Shown here: piece after piece, positions 1 through 7,249 of the stretch | Layout of the letters: every line of letters begins with the position of its first letter | Position numbering within the stretch: position 1 is the stretch's first letter | DNA from: Eubacteriales bacterium | GTDB lineage: Bacteria; Bacillota_A; Clostridia; Christensenellales; Aristaeellaceae | Assembly: GCA_030528845.1 (NCBI GenBank) | Contig: JAUMYC010000105.1 | Location: 1 to 8,648 of the forward strand | DNA: 8,648 bases | Direction of reading: 5' to 3' | The notes under the pieces: model-generated | The model's input: the letters and a program-made list of their open reading frames with translations, nothing else | The model's database searches: none | Told to the model about the DNA's origin: nothing | Translations under genes and position numbers: made by a program

Positions 1-53
1 CCGCCGCGCGGATTCCGGGTCGAAAGCCCGCGAAGCGAGGATTTCGACAAACA

Positions 54-62
54 TGGTATAAT
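54..62 (+). promoter_or_regulatory. Extended -10 promoter motif in left repeat copy
   Basis: TGGTATAAT is a perfect extended -10 (TGn plus the consensus hexamer). No -35 hexamer sits 16-18 bases upstream, where the sequence is the repeat's second hairpin. Extended -10 promoters can work without a good -35, so activity is plausible but inferred. A transcript from here would run through the second repeat copy and its hairpins before reaching the kinase gene. Confidence 0.5.
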
Positions 63-128
63 AGGGTTTAGGAATCCGCCGCGCGGATTCCGGGTCGAAA
101 GCCCGCGAAGCGAGGATTTCGACAAACA

Positions 129-137
129 TGATAGAAT
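129..137 (+). promoter_or_regulatory. Candidate extended -10 promoter for the murK-murQ operon
   Basis: TGATAGAAT in the right repeat copy keeps the TG dinucleotide and matches five of six -10 consensus bases (TAGAAT). As in the left copy, no -35 is visible at the right distance. Transcription would start near 144 and give a leader of about 42 bases before the kinase start at 186, which is an ordinary length. Assigning it as the operon promoter is inference from position and motif. Confidence 0.45.
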
Positions 138-185
138 GGCTGTCGGCTCATCGGGCACGGCGGCAGGCAAAAGGGAGGAGCGGAC

Positions 186-1151
186 ATGCGGAGTGAGCGC
201 GGAGAACTGCTGCTGGGCATAGACGGCGGCGGCACAAAGACGGAATTCGTGCTCTTTGACCGGCGCGGGCAGGCTGTGCGCAGGCTCGTGCTGGGCGGCA
301 GCAATCCCAACTCCGTGGGCATGGAGCAGACGCTGCGCGTGCTGACGGAAGGCATCCGGCAGATGACGGATGCGTCCGGAGCGCTCGCGGGCGTGCATGC
401 GGGCGTCGCAGGCTGCTCCAACCCGAACCATCAGCAGACCATCCGCGCGGCGATGGGCGAGCGCTTCGCGCAGCTGCCGTTTTCCATCAGCTCGGACACG
501 ATGAACGTCTTTTACAGCGCGCCCGGCGTGCAGGCGGACATCGCGGCGATCTGCGGCACGGGCTCGGTCGTGTTTGCGCGCACACAGAGCGGCTTCACGC
601 GCATCGGCGGCTGGGGCTATGCGTTCGATTGCGGCGGGAGCGGCTATGACATCGGCCGGGACGCCGTGCGCGCCGTCTTCGCCGCCTATGACGGCATCGG
701 CCCGCAGACTGCGCTGTGCGCCCTGCTGGAAGAGGCCGTGGGCGGCAACCTTTGGGAGAACGTACACAGGCTGTATGCGGCGCCGCCGGAAAAGATCGCC
801 GGATTTGCGCCAAAGGTGCTCGCGGCATGGGAAGCGGGAGACGAAGTAGCGCGCGAGATATTGCAGCGGAACATGGAACGGCTGGCGTTTCTCATCAACA
901 GCGCCGCGCAGCTCGTGCCCGGGGCGAGGAATTTGATCCTCTCCGGCGGGCTGACCGCGCGTGTGGACATGCTCGGCACGTTTCTCTATCCGAAGCTGCT
1001 GCCCGCGCTGCAGACGATCATCCCGCAGACGCCGCAGATCTACGGCGCGTGCGCGCTGTGCGCACGGCAATACGGAGGACAGGAAGAGGGCTTCGCGCAG
1101 GAGTTCATGCGCAGCTATCGGAAGATCAGGGAGGCGGACGCATCATGCTGA
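186..1151 (+). CDS. murK: BadF/BadG/BcrA/BcrD-family amino-sugar kinase, likely GlcNAc/MurNAc kinase
   Basis: This 321-residue cytoplasmic kinase has the ASKHA (actin-like ATPase) fold. Its N-terminal phosphate-binding loop is DGGGTK (residues 13-18). A likely catalytic Asp lies in SSDTMN (Asp104), a second phosphate motif is ICGTGSV (122-128), a Gly-rich segment spans about 141-157, and the adenosine motif is LILSGGLT (250-257). The family includes GlcNAc kinases and the clostridial MurK, which phosphorylates both MurNAc and GlcNAc at O-6. The very next gene is a MurNAc-6-phosphate etherase, overlapping by 7 bases, which argues for MurNAc as a substrate. The start is supported by AAGGGAGGAG (171-180), five bases before the ATG. 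The family call is firm. The exact sugar is inferred from context, and a GlcNAc-only kinase is the main alternative. Confidence 0.85.
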   Translation: MRSERGELLLGIDGGGTKTEFVLFDRRGQAVRRLVLGGSNPNSVGMEQTLRVLTEGIRQMTDASGALAGVHAGVAGCSNPNHQQTIRAAMGERFAQLPFSISSDTMNVFYSAPGVQADIAAICGTGSVVFARTQSGFTRIGGWGYAFDCGGSGYDIGRDAVRAVFAAYDGIGPQTALCALLEEAVGGNLWENVHRLYAAPPEKIAGFAPKVLAAWEAGDEVAREILQRNMERLAFLINSAAQLVPGARNLILSGGLTARVDMLGTFLYPKLLPALQTIIPQTPQIYGACALCARQYGGQEEGFAQEFMRSYRKIREADASC

Positions 1152-1972
1152 AGACGGAAATGCGCAATCCGAGGACCATGCATATCGACAGGATGTCCAC
1201 GCCGGACATGGTCGGCGTGATCACGGACGAGTTTTATGAATCCGTACGCGCGGTGGAGCGCGAACGGGAGAGCATCGCGCGTGCGGTGGATTGCATCGCG
1301 GCGGCGATCGCAAGAGGCGGCAGGCTGTTCTTTATCGGCGCGGGAACCTCCGGCAGGCTCGGCGTTCTGGACGCCGCCGAATGCCCGCCGACGTTCGGCG
1401 TGTCCCCCTCGCTGGTGGTGGGGATCATCGCGGGCGGGCCGCAATGCATGTTTACCGCGAGTGAAAACGCCGAGGATGGCGAGGAAGCCGGCCGGCGCGA
1501 TATCCGCGAAAATAATGTCTGCGAAAAGGACGTGGTCGTGGGGATCTCGGTGGCCGGAGGAGCGGCGTACGTCGTGGGCGCGCTCAACGAGGCGAAGAAG
1601 GCGGGGGCCGTCGCTGTTGCGCTGAGCTGCAACCGCGGCAGCGCGATCGAACGCGAGAGCGACCTGTGCATCTGCACGGAGACCGGCGCGGAGGCGATCA
1701 CGGGGTCCACCCGCATGAAGGCGGGCACTGCGCACAAGATGGTGCTCAATATCCTGACCACCTGCGCGATGATCAAAAACGGCAATGTGTATGAAAATTT
1801 GATGATCAATCTGCGCCCGACGAATATCAAGCTGCGCGCGCGGGTCGTGCGCATCACGCAGGAGATCTGCGGCTGCGGCGAGGAAGAGGCGCTGGCGCTG
1901 CTGGAGCAGAACGAATGGAGCATCCGCCGCGCGGCGGAGCAGGCAAAGGCAAACAGGAAAGACGAAGGCTGA
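1145..1972 (+). CDS. murQ: N-acetylmuramic acid 6-phosphate etherase (MurQ)
   Basis: MurQ cleaves the D-lactyl ether of MurNAc-6-phosphate, giving GlcNAc-6-phosphate and D-lactate in cell-wall recycling. The 275-residue product is slightly shorter than the E. coli enzyme (about 298). It carries the SIS-domain signature FIGAGTSGRLG (63-73), followed by AAECPP with the likely catalytic Glu79, then Glu110 in the ENAEDGE segment. These match E. coli Glu83 and Glu114 with a constant offset. The segment TGSTRMKAGTAHK (186-198) is also typical. The C-terminal 35 or so residues look like the small helical tail of the family. The start is chosen at 1145 because AGGGAGG (1128-1134) precedes it and the protein begins like other MurQs; the open frame upstream lies inside the kinase gene. 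One oddity is that the second sugar-phosphate motif, usually ASGRTPY, reads VAGGAAY (136-142). Confidence 0.95.
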   Translation: MLKTEMRNPRTMHIDRMSTPDMVGVITDEFYESVRAVERERESIARAVDCIAAAIARGGRLFFIGAGTSGRLGVLDAAECPPTFGVSPSLVVGIIAGGPQCMFTASENAEDGEEAGRRDIRENNVCEKDVVVGISVAGGAAYVVGALNEAKKAGAVAVALSCNRGSAIERESDLCICTETGAEAITGSTRMKAGTAHKMVLNILTTCAMIKNGNVYENLMINLRPTNIKLRARVVRITQEICGCGEEEALALLEQNEWSIRRAAEQAKANRKDEG

Positions 1973-2002
1973 AACACAACAGGGAAGGACGGTCGATGGG
2001 AA

Positions 2003-4063
2003 ATGGAATGGAAGATCCTCAACGAACAGATGCTGCACGGAGGCGACTACAACCCGGACCAGTGGCTGGACAGGCCGGACATTCTGGAGAAGGATATCGA
2101 GCTGATGAAGCAGGCGCATGTCAACGCCGCGTCCGTGGGCATTTTCGCGTGGGCCGCGCTCGAGCCGGAAGAGGGCCGCTATGAATTCGGCTGGCTGGAG
2201 AAGATCATCGACAGCCTGTACGCAAACGGCATCTATACCGTGCTGGCTACGCCCTCCGGCGCGCGCCCGGTCTGGATGGCGCAGCAGCACCCCGAGGTTC
2301 TGCGCGTGGACGCCGACCTCGTGCGCAACCAGATGGGCGGCAGGCACAACCATTGCTATACTTCTCCCTATTATCGCAAGAAGATCTGGGAGATGGACTA
2401 TAAGCTCTCCGAAAAGTTCGGCAAGCACCCCGGCGTCATCCTCTGGCACATTTCCAACGAATTCGGCGGCGATTGCTATTGCCCGCTGTGTCAGGCGGAA
2501 TTCCGCAATTGGCTCAAGCAGAAGTACGGCACCATCGAAGCGCTGAACAAGCAGTGGTGGACGGCGTTCTGGAGCCATACCTACAATTCCTTCGACCAGA
2601 TCGAGCCGCCGCTCAACCGCGGAGAGACCGAGGTGCACGGCCTCGTGCTGGATTGGAAGCGCTTTGTGACCGACCGCACGGTCGATTTCTGCGCATGGGA
2701 AAAGGCGGCCATCCGCGCGGCGGGCTCCGAGCTGCCCGTGACGGCAAACCTCATGGGCTTCTATGAGGGGCTGGATTATTTCAAGTTCCGCGACGTGATG
2801 GACATCGCCTCCTGGGACAGCTATCCCTATTGGCACAGCGACACGCAGGACGAGAGCAGCGTGGCCGCAAACGCCGCCCTCTCGCATGATCTGATGCGCT
2901 CGATCAAGCAGGAGCCCTTCCTGCTGATGGAGAGCGTGCCCGGCGCGACGAACTGGCATCCCATCTGCCGCATGAAAAAGCCGGGCATGATGGAGCTCTC
3001 CTCCTTCCAGGCCGTTGCGCACGGCTCCAATTCCGTGCAGTATTTCCAGTGGCGCAAGAGCCGCGGCTCCTCGGAGAAATTCCACGGCGCGGTCGTCGGC
3101 CACGACGGCACTTCCAACACCCGCGTCTTCCGCGAGGTCAGCGCCGTCGGCGCGAGGCTGGAGACCCTTGCAGAACTGTGCAAGACCAACCTCAAGCCCG
3201 AGGTCGCCATCATTTTCGACTGGGAAAACCGCTGGGCGCTGGACCAGATGCAGGGCCTGATCAACGCGCCGGGCGTGGATATCAAGAACCGCTCCGGCGA
3301 CCCGATGCATTATACCAACGCGATCCTTGAGCATTACGAGGCATTCTGGCGCATGGGCATTGCCGTGGACGTGGTGGACATGTCCTACGACCTGAGCGGC
3401 TATAAGCTCGTCGTCGCGCCCATGCTGTATATGCAGCGCGCGGGGATCGTCGAAAAGCTGCGCGCATTCGTGGAAAACGGCGGCACGCTCGTGGGCACCT
3501 ATTGGAGCGGCCTCGTCAACGAAAACGATTTGTGCTTCCAGGGCTTTGCGCCCAACGGCCTGCAGGACGTCTTCGGCCTGTACAGCGAGGAGATCGACGC
3601 GCTTTATCCCTATCAGAGCAACGCGATGGTCATGAACGCCAGCGGCGCGGAATACAAGCTGACCGACCTGTGCGACGTGGTGCACCTCTCCACGGCGCAG
3701 GCGCTGGGCCTTTATAAAGAGGATTATTACGCCGGCACGCCCGCGCTGACGATCAACCATTTCGGCAAGGGCGCCGCGTACTATCTGTGCGCCCGCGCGG
3801 AGAAGTCCTTCTATGTGGATCTGTACGAGGAGATCGCGCAGGATATCGACCTCGAGCGCGCGCTCGACGACGCGATCCTCCCGAAGAACGTGACGGCGAC
3901 CCTGCGCAAGGGCGAACAGGGCAGCTTTGTCGTCGTGCAGAACTTCAACACCGAGCCGCAGTCCGTGTGCCTGAGCAGCCCCGCGACCGACCTCGAGACC
4001 GGCGAGCATACCACCTTCATCCGCCTTGCGCCCTATGGCGTCCGCTTCCTGCGCAAGGATTGA
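2003..4063 (+). CDS. GH42 beta-galactosidase, intracellular
   Basis: This 686-residue glycoside hydrolase family 42 enzyme removes terminal beta-galactose from small galactosides. The catalytic TIM barrel covers about residues 1-395. It begins with the typical HGGDYNPDQW (12-21) and contains the acid/base Glu153 in HISNEFGG and the nucleophile Glu310 in LLMESVPG. Cys118, Cys158, Cys160 and Cys163 match the structural zinc-binding cysteines known from Thermus GH42. A Rossmann-like trimerisation domain follows (about 396-610), then a small C-terminal beta-sandwich. There is no signal peptide, so the substrate must be imported. It lies 30 bases after murQ with no terminator between, so it is probably co-transcribed. 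ATG 2003 is the only in-frame start after the murQ stop, but the purine-rich AGGGAAGGA (1981-1989) is 13 bases away, farther than usual. Lactose, type-1 LacNAc or plant galactosides are all possible substrates. Confidence 0.95.
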   Translation: MEWKILNEQMLHGGDYNPDQWLDRPDILEKDIELMKQAHVNAASVGIFAWAALEPEEGRYEFGWLEKIIDSLYANGIYTVLATPSGARPVWMAQQHPEVLRVDADLVRNQMGGRHNHCYTSPYYRKKIWEMDYKLSEKFGKHPGVILWHISNEFGGDCYCPLCQAEFRNWLKQKYGTIEALNKQWWTAFWSHTYNSFDQIEPPLNRGETEVHGLVLDWKRFVTDRTVDFCAWEKAAIRAAGSELPVTANLMGFYEGLDYFKFRDVMDIASWDSYPYWHSDTQDESSVAANAALSHDLMRSIKQEPFLLMESVPGATNWHPICRMKKPGMMELSSFQAVAHGSNSVQYFQWRKSRGSSEKFHGAVVGHDGTSNTRVFREVSAVGARLETLAELCKTNLKPEVAIIFDWENRWALDQMQGLINAPGVDIKNRSGDPMHYTNAILEHYEAFWRMGIAVDVVDMSYDLSGYKLVVAPMLYMQRAGIVEKLRAFVENGGTLVGTYWSGLVNENDLCFQGFAPNGLQDVFGLYSEEIDALYPYQSNAMVMNASGAEYKLTDLCDVVHLSTAQALGLYKEDYYAGTPALTINHFGKGAAYYLCARAEKSFYVDLYEEIAQDIDLERALDDAILPKNVTATLRKGEQGSFVVVQNFNTEPQSVCLSSPATDLETGEHTTFIRLAPYGVRFLRKD

Positions 4064-4090
4064 TCAACCAGCAAATCTTCTTTGGAACGG

Positions 4091-4136
4091 CAACGTCCCG
4101 TGCGGCGGAACATGCTGCGCGGGGCGTTGTTTTTTT
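4091..4136 (+). terminator. Intrinsic terminator after the GH42 gene
   Basis: CAACGTCCCGTGC (4091-4103) pairs over 13 positions with GCGCGGGGCGTTG (4117-4129), using two G-U pairs, around a 13-base loop. Seven T residues follow immediately (4130-4136). It starts 27 bases after the GH42 stop codon and separates the sugar operon from the his promoter. Confidence 0.93.
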
Positions 4137-4158
4137 GATCCTCCGGCAAGGTTTGCTG

Positions 4159-4187
4159 TTGACAGAAGTGCTATGGTGTGTTAGTAT
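4159..4187 (+). promoter_or_regulatory. Sigma-A-type promoter for the his operon
   Basis: The -35 is a consensus TTGACA (4159-4164). After a 17-base spacer the -10 is TAGTAT (4182-4187), preceded by TG at 4179-4180 in the extended -10 position. Transcription would start near 4194, leaving a leader of only about 37 bases before hisZ. That is too short for a T-box or a leader-peptide attenuator. A small dyad TTAG/CTAA (4181-4184 and 4189-4192) overlaps the -10, and AGTGC is repeated at 4167-4171 and 4193-4197. Either could be part of an operator, but this is speculative. Confidence 0.85.
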
Positions 4188-4230
4188 GCTAAAGTGCAAA
4201 ATCAAAAAACGGTTCGGAGGGATCGCACCC

Positions 4231-5334
4231 ATGGCGCAGCCTGTCTATGGCCTGCAGGAGAAGCTGGTCTTCTCGCTGCGCGCTCTGTATGAGCGCTACG
4301 GCTATCTCCAATACAAAATGAACAAATTCGAAGAATACGACCTCTACGCGCGGAACAAGGATTTTCTCATCTCCGAAGGCATCATCACCTTCACGGATGC
4401 AAACGGCAAGCTCATGGCGCTCAAGCCGGATGTCACGCTGTCCATCGTGAAAAACACGCGGGACAGGCAGGGCGTCGTGGACAAGCTCTGCTACAACGAA
4501 AATGTATATCGCGCGGCGCGCGGCTCGAGCGCTTTTCGGGAGATCATGCAGGTCGGTCTGGAGAGCATCGGCGACCTGAGCGAATACGACCTGCTCGAAG
4601 CGATCCTCTTGGCCGCGAAGAGCCTGCGGGAGATCTCGCCACATGCGATATTGGACATTTCGCATGTAGGGCTGCTTACGGCGCTGTTTGATGCGATCGG
4701 CCTGGAACAGGGGAGGCGCAGAGAGGTCATCGCCTGCATCGGCGAGAAAAACCGGCATGAGCTCGCGCGCATCTGCCTCTCCTGCGATGTCGCCGAAGAG
4801 GACGTCGCCGCGCTGTGCGGGCTGATCGGGATCAGCGGACGCGTTGGCGAGACTCTTGGCAAGGCGCTGGAGCTTCTGCAGCGCTATGTGGACGAGGAGC
4901 TGCTGGAGGAGTTCAGCCGTATCATGAATGCGCTGAACGAGACGGAGCTTGCCGACATGATCCACATCGATTTCTCCGTGGTCAACGATGAAAACTATTA
5001 TAACGGGCTGGTGTTCAAGGGATTTATCGAAAGCCTGCCCGACAGCGTGCTCTCCGGCGGACAGTATGACCTGCTCTTGCAGAAGATGGGCCGCAGCAGC
5101 AGGGCGATCGGCTTTGCGGTGTATATGGACGCGCTGGAGCGGCTCGGCGAAGAGCAGGGCGAATACGATGTGGACGCGGTGCTGCTCTACGGCGCGGGCG
5201 ATTCGCTTGCGCAGGTGCGCGCCGCGGCGGATGCGATCGCGAATTCCGGCAGGAGCGTGCGCGCGCTGCGCAGGATGCCGGAGGGGCTGCGCTGCAGAGA
5301 AGTGATCGACATGGCAAAGGGGGCGGAAAAGTGA
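4231..5334 (+). CDS. hisZ: ATP phosphoribosyltransferase regulatory subunit HisZ
   Basis: HisZ is a histidyl-tRNA-synthetase paralogue that assembles with short HisG and is needed for its activity and histidine feedback. The 367-residue product follows the class II synthetase catalytic fold: a motif-2-like FREIMQVGLESIG (102-114), a HIDFSVVNDENYYNG segment (245-259) and a motif-3-like LSGGQYDLLLQKMG (274-287). In true HisRS the corresponding stretch reads RGLDYYTG with a catalytic Arg. Here that Arg is absent, which fits a non-aminoacylating HisZ. After about residue 312 there is a short alpha/beta tail that may be a remnant of an anticodon-binding domain. The start at 4231 has GGAGG (4216-4220) upstream. 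An in-frame ATG at 4186 overlaps the -10 box and cannot serve a transcript from that promoter. The position directly before hisG confirms the assignment. Confidence 0.95.
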   Translation: MAQPVYGLQEKLVFSLRALYERYGYLQYKMNKFEEYDLYARNKDFLISEGIITFTDANGKLMALKPDVTLSIVKNTRDRQGVVDKLCYNENVYRAARGSSAFREIMQVGLESIGDLSEYDLLEAILLAAKSLREISPHAILDISHVGLLTALFDAIGLEQGRRREVIACIGEKNRHELARICLSCDVAEEDVAALCGLIGISGRVGETLGKALELLQRYVDEELLEEFSRIMNALNETELADMIHIDFSVVNDENYYNGLVFKGFIESLPDSVLSGGQYDLLLQKMGRSSRAIGFAVYMDALERLGEEQGEYDVDAVLLYGAGDSLAQVRAAADAIANSGRSVRALRRMPEGLRCREVIDMAKGAEK

Positions 5335-5969
5335 TGGACAAGCTGCTCAACGTCGCCCTGCCCAAGGGCAGGCTCGGGGAAAAGGCCTATGCGATGTTTG
5401 AAAAAGCCGGCTTTTCCTGCCCGGCCGTGATGGAAAACAGCCGCAAGCTCATCTTTGAGAACGAAGAGGCCGGCGTGCGCTATTTCTGGGTGAAGCCCTC
5501 CGACGTGGCGATCTATGTGGAGCGCGGCGCTGCGGACGTGGGCGTGGTCGGCAAGGATATATTGCTGGAATACGAGCCGGAGCTCTATGAGCTGCTCGAT
5601 CTGCAGATGGGCAGATGCCGCATGGCGGTGGCCGCGATGAACGGCTTTCGCGAGGATATGCGGCGCACGCTGCGCGTGGCGACGAAGTTTGCCAACATCG
5701 CGCGCGGCTATTATCTCTCCAAGGGGCGGGATATCGACATCATCCATCTCAACGGTTCGATCGAGATCGCGCCGATCCTCGGCCTGTCCGACGTGATCGT
5801 GGATATCGTGGAGACGGGAGCGACGCTGCGGGAAAACGACCTTTCCGTGATCGAGACGATCGTGCCGATCAGCGCGCGTCTTGTGGCGAACAAGGCCAGC
5901 TATAAATTCAAAAATGAGCCGATCGAGGCGCTTGTGCGCAGGATCGAGCAGCAGGCGGTGGAAAAATGA
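5334..5969 (+). CDS. hisG: ATP phosphoribosyltransferase catalytic subunit, short form (HisG-S)
   Basis: HisG joins ATP and PRPP to form phosphoribosyl-ATP, the first committed step of histidine synthesis. The 211-residue length and absence of a C-terminal ACT-like regulatory domain mark the short form, which depends on HisZ, encoded just upstream. Visible motifs are the N-terminal ALPKGRLGE (8-16), the VGVVGKDILLE region (69-79), and the PRPP-binding loop VDIVETGATLR (156-166). The ATG at 5334 overlaps the hisZ stop as TGATG. A GTG at 5331 would add one residue and give a GTGA four-base overlap like the other his junctions. The G-rich stretch 5319-5326 could serve either start, so the first residue is uncertain. 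Confidence 0.95.
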   Translation: MDKLLNVALPKGRLGEKAYAMFEKAGFSCPAVMENSRKLIFENEEAGVRYFWVKPSDVAIYVERGAADVGVVGKDILLEYEPELYELLDLQMGRCRMAVAAMNGFREDMRRTLRVATKFANIARGYYLSKGRDIDIIHLNGSIEIAPILGLSDVIVDIVETGATLRENDLSVIETIVPISARLVANKASYKFKNEPIEALVRRIEQQAVEK

Positions 5970-7249
5970 TCAGGATCATGAAATACGGCGAGGTCGCCAA
6001 TGCGGATATTTTTGCGCGGACGGAGCCGAAGGTGAATGTGGAAGTGGTGGTCGCACAGATCATTGCAGACGTGCGAGCGAGGGGAGACGAGGCGCTGTTT
6101 GCGTATTGTGAGAAATTCGACGGCGCGAAGCTGAGCGCGCTGCAGGTGAGCGAGCGGGAGATCGACGAGGCGATGGGCGCGGTCGGCGAGAGTTTTTTGG
6201 AGATCCTTCGGCGCGCTGCGGCGAATATCCGCAAATTTCACGAGCGGCAGAAGCGCAATTCCTTCATTATAAACGATGAAGACGGCGTCGTCATCGGCCA
6301 GAAGGTGATCCCGGTCGACCGAGCGGGTCTGTATGTGCCCGGCGGCACGGCGGCGTACCCTTCCACCGTGCTGATGGACTCCATTCCCGCAAAGATCGCG
6401 GGCGTGCCGGAGATCGTCATCGTCACGCCGCCCGGCAAGGACGGAACGGTGAACCCGTTTATCCTCGCCGCCGCGCGCATCGCCGGGGTGGACAGGGTCT
6501 TCAAGATCGGCGGCGCGCAGGCCATCGCCGCGCTCGCCTACGGCACGCAGAGCGTGCCCTGCGTGGATAAGATCGTCGGCCCGGGCAACGCCTATGTGGC
6601 CGAGGCGAAAAAGCAGGTCTTCGGCAAGGTGTCCATCGACATGATCGCAGGCCCGAGCGAGATCCTCATCGTGGCGGACGGCGCCTCGAATCCCGCGCAT
6701 GTCGCGGCGGATCTGCTCTCGCAGGCGGAGCACGACCCCATGGCCAGCGCGGTGCTGGTGACGGACTGCGCCCGGCTGGCCGAGCAGGTGCAGCAGGAGC
6801 TCGAAAGGCAGATCCCGCTGCTGGAGCGCGCGGCCATCGCTCGCGCATCGATCGACGACAACGGCAAGATCATCGTGGCGGACAGCCTGAAAAAGGCGAT
6901 CGATATCGCAAACGAGATCGCCCCGGAGCATCTGGAACTGTGCGTGGACGAGCCCTTCGATTACCTCTCGGAGATCCGTCATGCCGGCTCCGTGTTCATG
7001 GGCCGCAATTGCCCCGAGGCGCTGGGAGATTATTTCGCCGGCCCGAACCATACTCTGCCCACCGGAGGCACGGCGAAGTTCTCCAGCCCGCTCTCTGTCG
7101 ATGATTTCGTGAAAAAGACCCAGTACACCTACTTTACGCGCGACGCTCTGGCGCGCGTGGCGCAGGACGTCGCCGCGTTTGCAACGGCGGAAGGCCTGAC
7201 CGCACACGCGAGGAGCGCGATGATCCGCACGGAGGAGGATGCGCAGTGA
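5966..7249 (+). CDS. hisD: Histidinol dehydrogenase (HisD)
   Basis: HisD is a zinc enzyme that oxidises L-histidinol through histidinal to L-histidine with two NAD+, the last two reactions of the pathway. The 427-residue length is standard. Zinc ligands corresponding to E. coli Gln259, His262, Asp360 and His419 are seen as Gln253 and His256 (LLSQAEHDP), Asp355 (EALGDYFAGPNHT) and His414 (LTAHAR). The catalytic Glu-His pair is Glu321-His322 in APEHLE. The signatures AGLYVPGGTAAYPS (120-133) and VGPGNAYVAEAK (204-215) are also present. The start codon overlaps the hisG stop (ATGA), so translation is probably coupled. No truncation or missing catalytic residue was seen. Confidence 0.97.
   Translation: MIRIMKYGEVANADIFARTEPKVNVEVVVAQIIADVRARGDEALFAYCEKFDGAKLSALQVSEREIDEAMGAVGESFLEILRRAAANIRKFHERQKRNSFIINDEDGVVIGQKVIPVDRAGLYVPGGTAAYPSTVLMDSIPAKIAGVPEIVIVTPPGKDGTVNPFILAAARIAGVDRVFKIGGAQAIAALAYGTQSVPCVDKIVGPGNAYVAEAKKQVFGKVSIDMIAGPSEILIVADGASNPAHVAADLLSQAEHDPMASAVLVTDCARLAEQVQQELERQIPLLERAAIARASIDDNGKIIVADSLKKAIDIANEIAPEHLELCVDEPFDYLSEIRHAGSVFMGRNCPEALGDYFAGPNHTLPTGGTAKFSSPLSVDDFVKKTQYTYFTRDALARVAQDVAAFATAEGLTAHARSAMIRTEEDAQ

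Larger units (their letters stand above)
1..137. repeat. Two tandem copies of a hairpin-promoter element, 75-base period
   Basis: Bases 1-55 and 76-130 are identical, and the similarity continues through a -10-like box in each copy (57-62 and 132-137). The unit probably begins with GGAAT at 71, so the left copy has lost its first bases to the window edge. Each unit holds two adjacent stem-loops. In the right copy, GGAATCCGC (71-79) pairs perfectly with GCGGATTCC (83-91) around a 3-base loop. GTCGAAA (94-100) then pairs with TTTCGAC (117-123), extended inward by CC/GG and CGC/GCG around a GAA loop with one mismatch and one bulge. Neither hairpin is followed by a T-run, so these are not standard terminators. 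The architecture resembles REP/BIME-like intergenic palindromic units, but I do not recognise the family. More copies may lie upstream. Confidence 0.85.

Noticed and set aside
71..91. The palindrome GGAATCCGC/GCGGATTCC as an intrinsic terminator
   Set aside because: The stem is strong, but the bases after it are CGGGTCGAAA rather than a T-run, so it does not fit a standard terminator.
1..130. CRISPR array as an explanation for the direct repeats
   Set aside because: Only two copies are present with a 20-base interval. The repeat is 55 bases long, contains two separate hairpins and a promoter motif, and no cas gene is nearby.
68..421. A 117-codon minus-strand frame running across the repeat
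   Set aside because: It is antisense to the kinase start and crosses the palindromic repeat, and its composition is Ser- and Pro-rich with no recognisable domain.
716..1144. An in-frame upstream extension of murQ
   Set aside because: It lies wholly inside the kinase gene, its sequence does not resemble MurQ, and a proper ribosome binding site precedes ATG 1145.
1115..4009. A very long (964-codon) open frame on the minus strand opposite murQ and the GH42 gene
   Set aside because: It is antisense to two well-recognised genes, its translation is low-complexity and rich in Arg, His and Ala without any domain I recognise, and GC-rich codon bias on the + strand commonly removes stops from one antisense frame.
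4186..4230. Upstream ATG that would lengthen HisZ by 15 residues
   Set aside because: The ATG overlaps the -10 box, so it would not be on a transcript from that promoter. GGAGG and the family-like N-terminus support 4231.
5900..7207. A 435-codon minus-strand open frame opposite hisD
   Set aside because: It is a shadow of hisD created by the same codon bias. It has no recognisable domains and no convincing start site.
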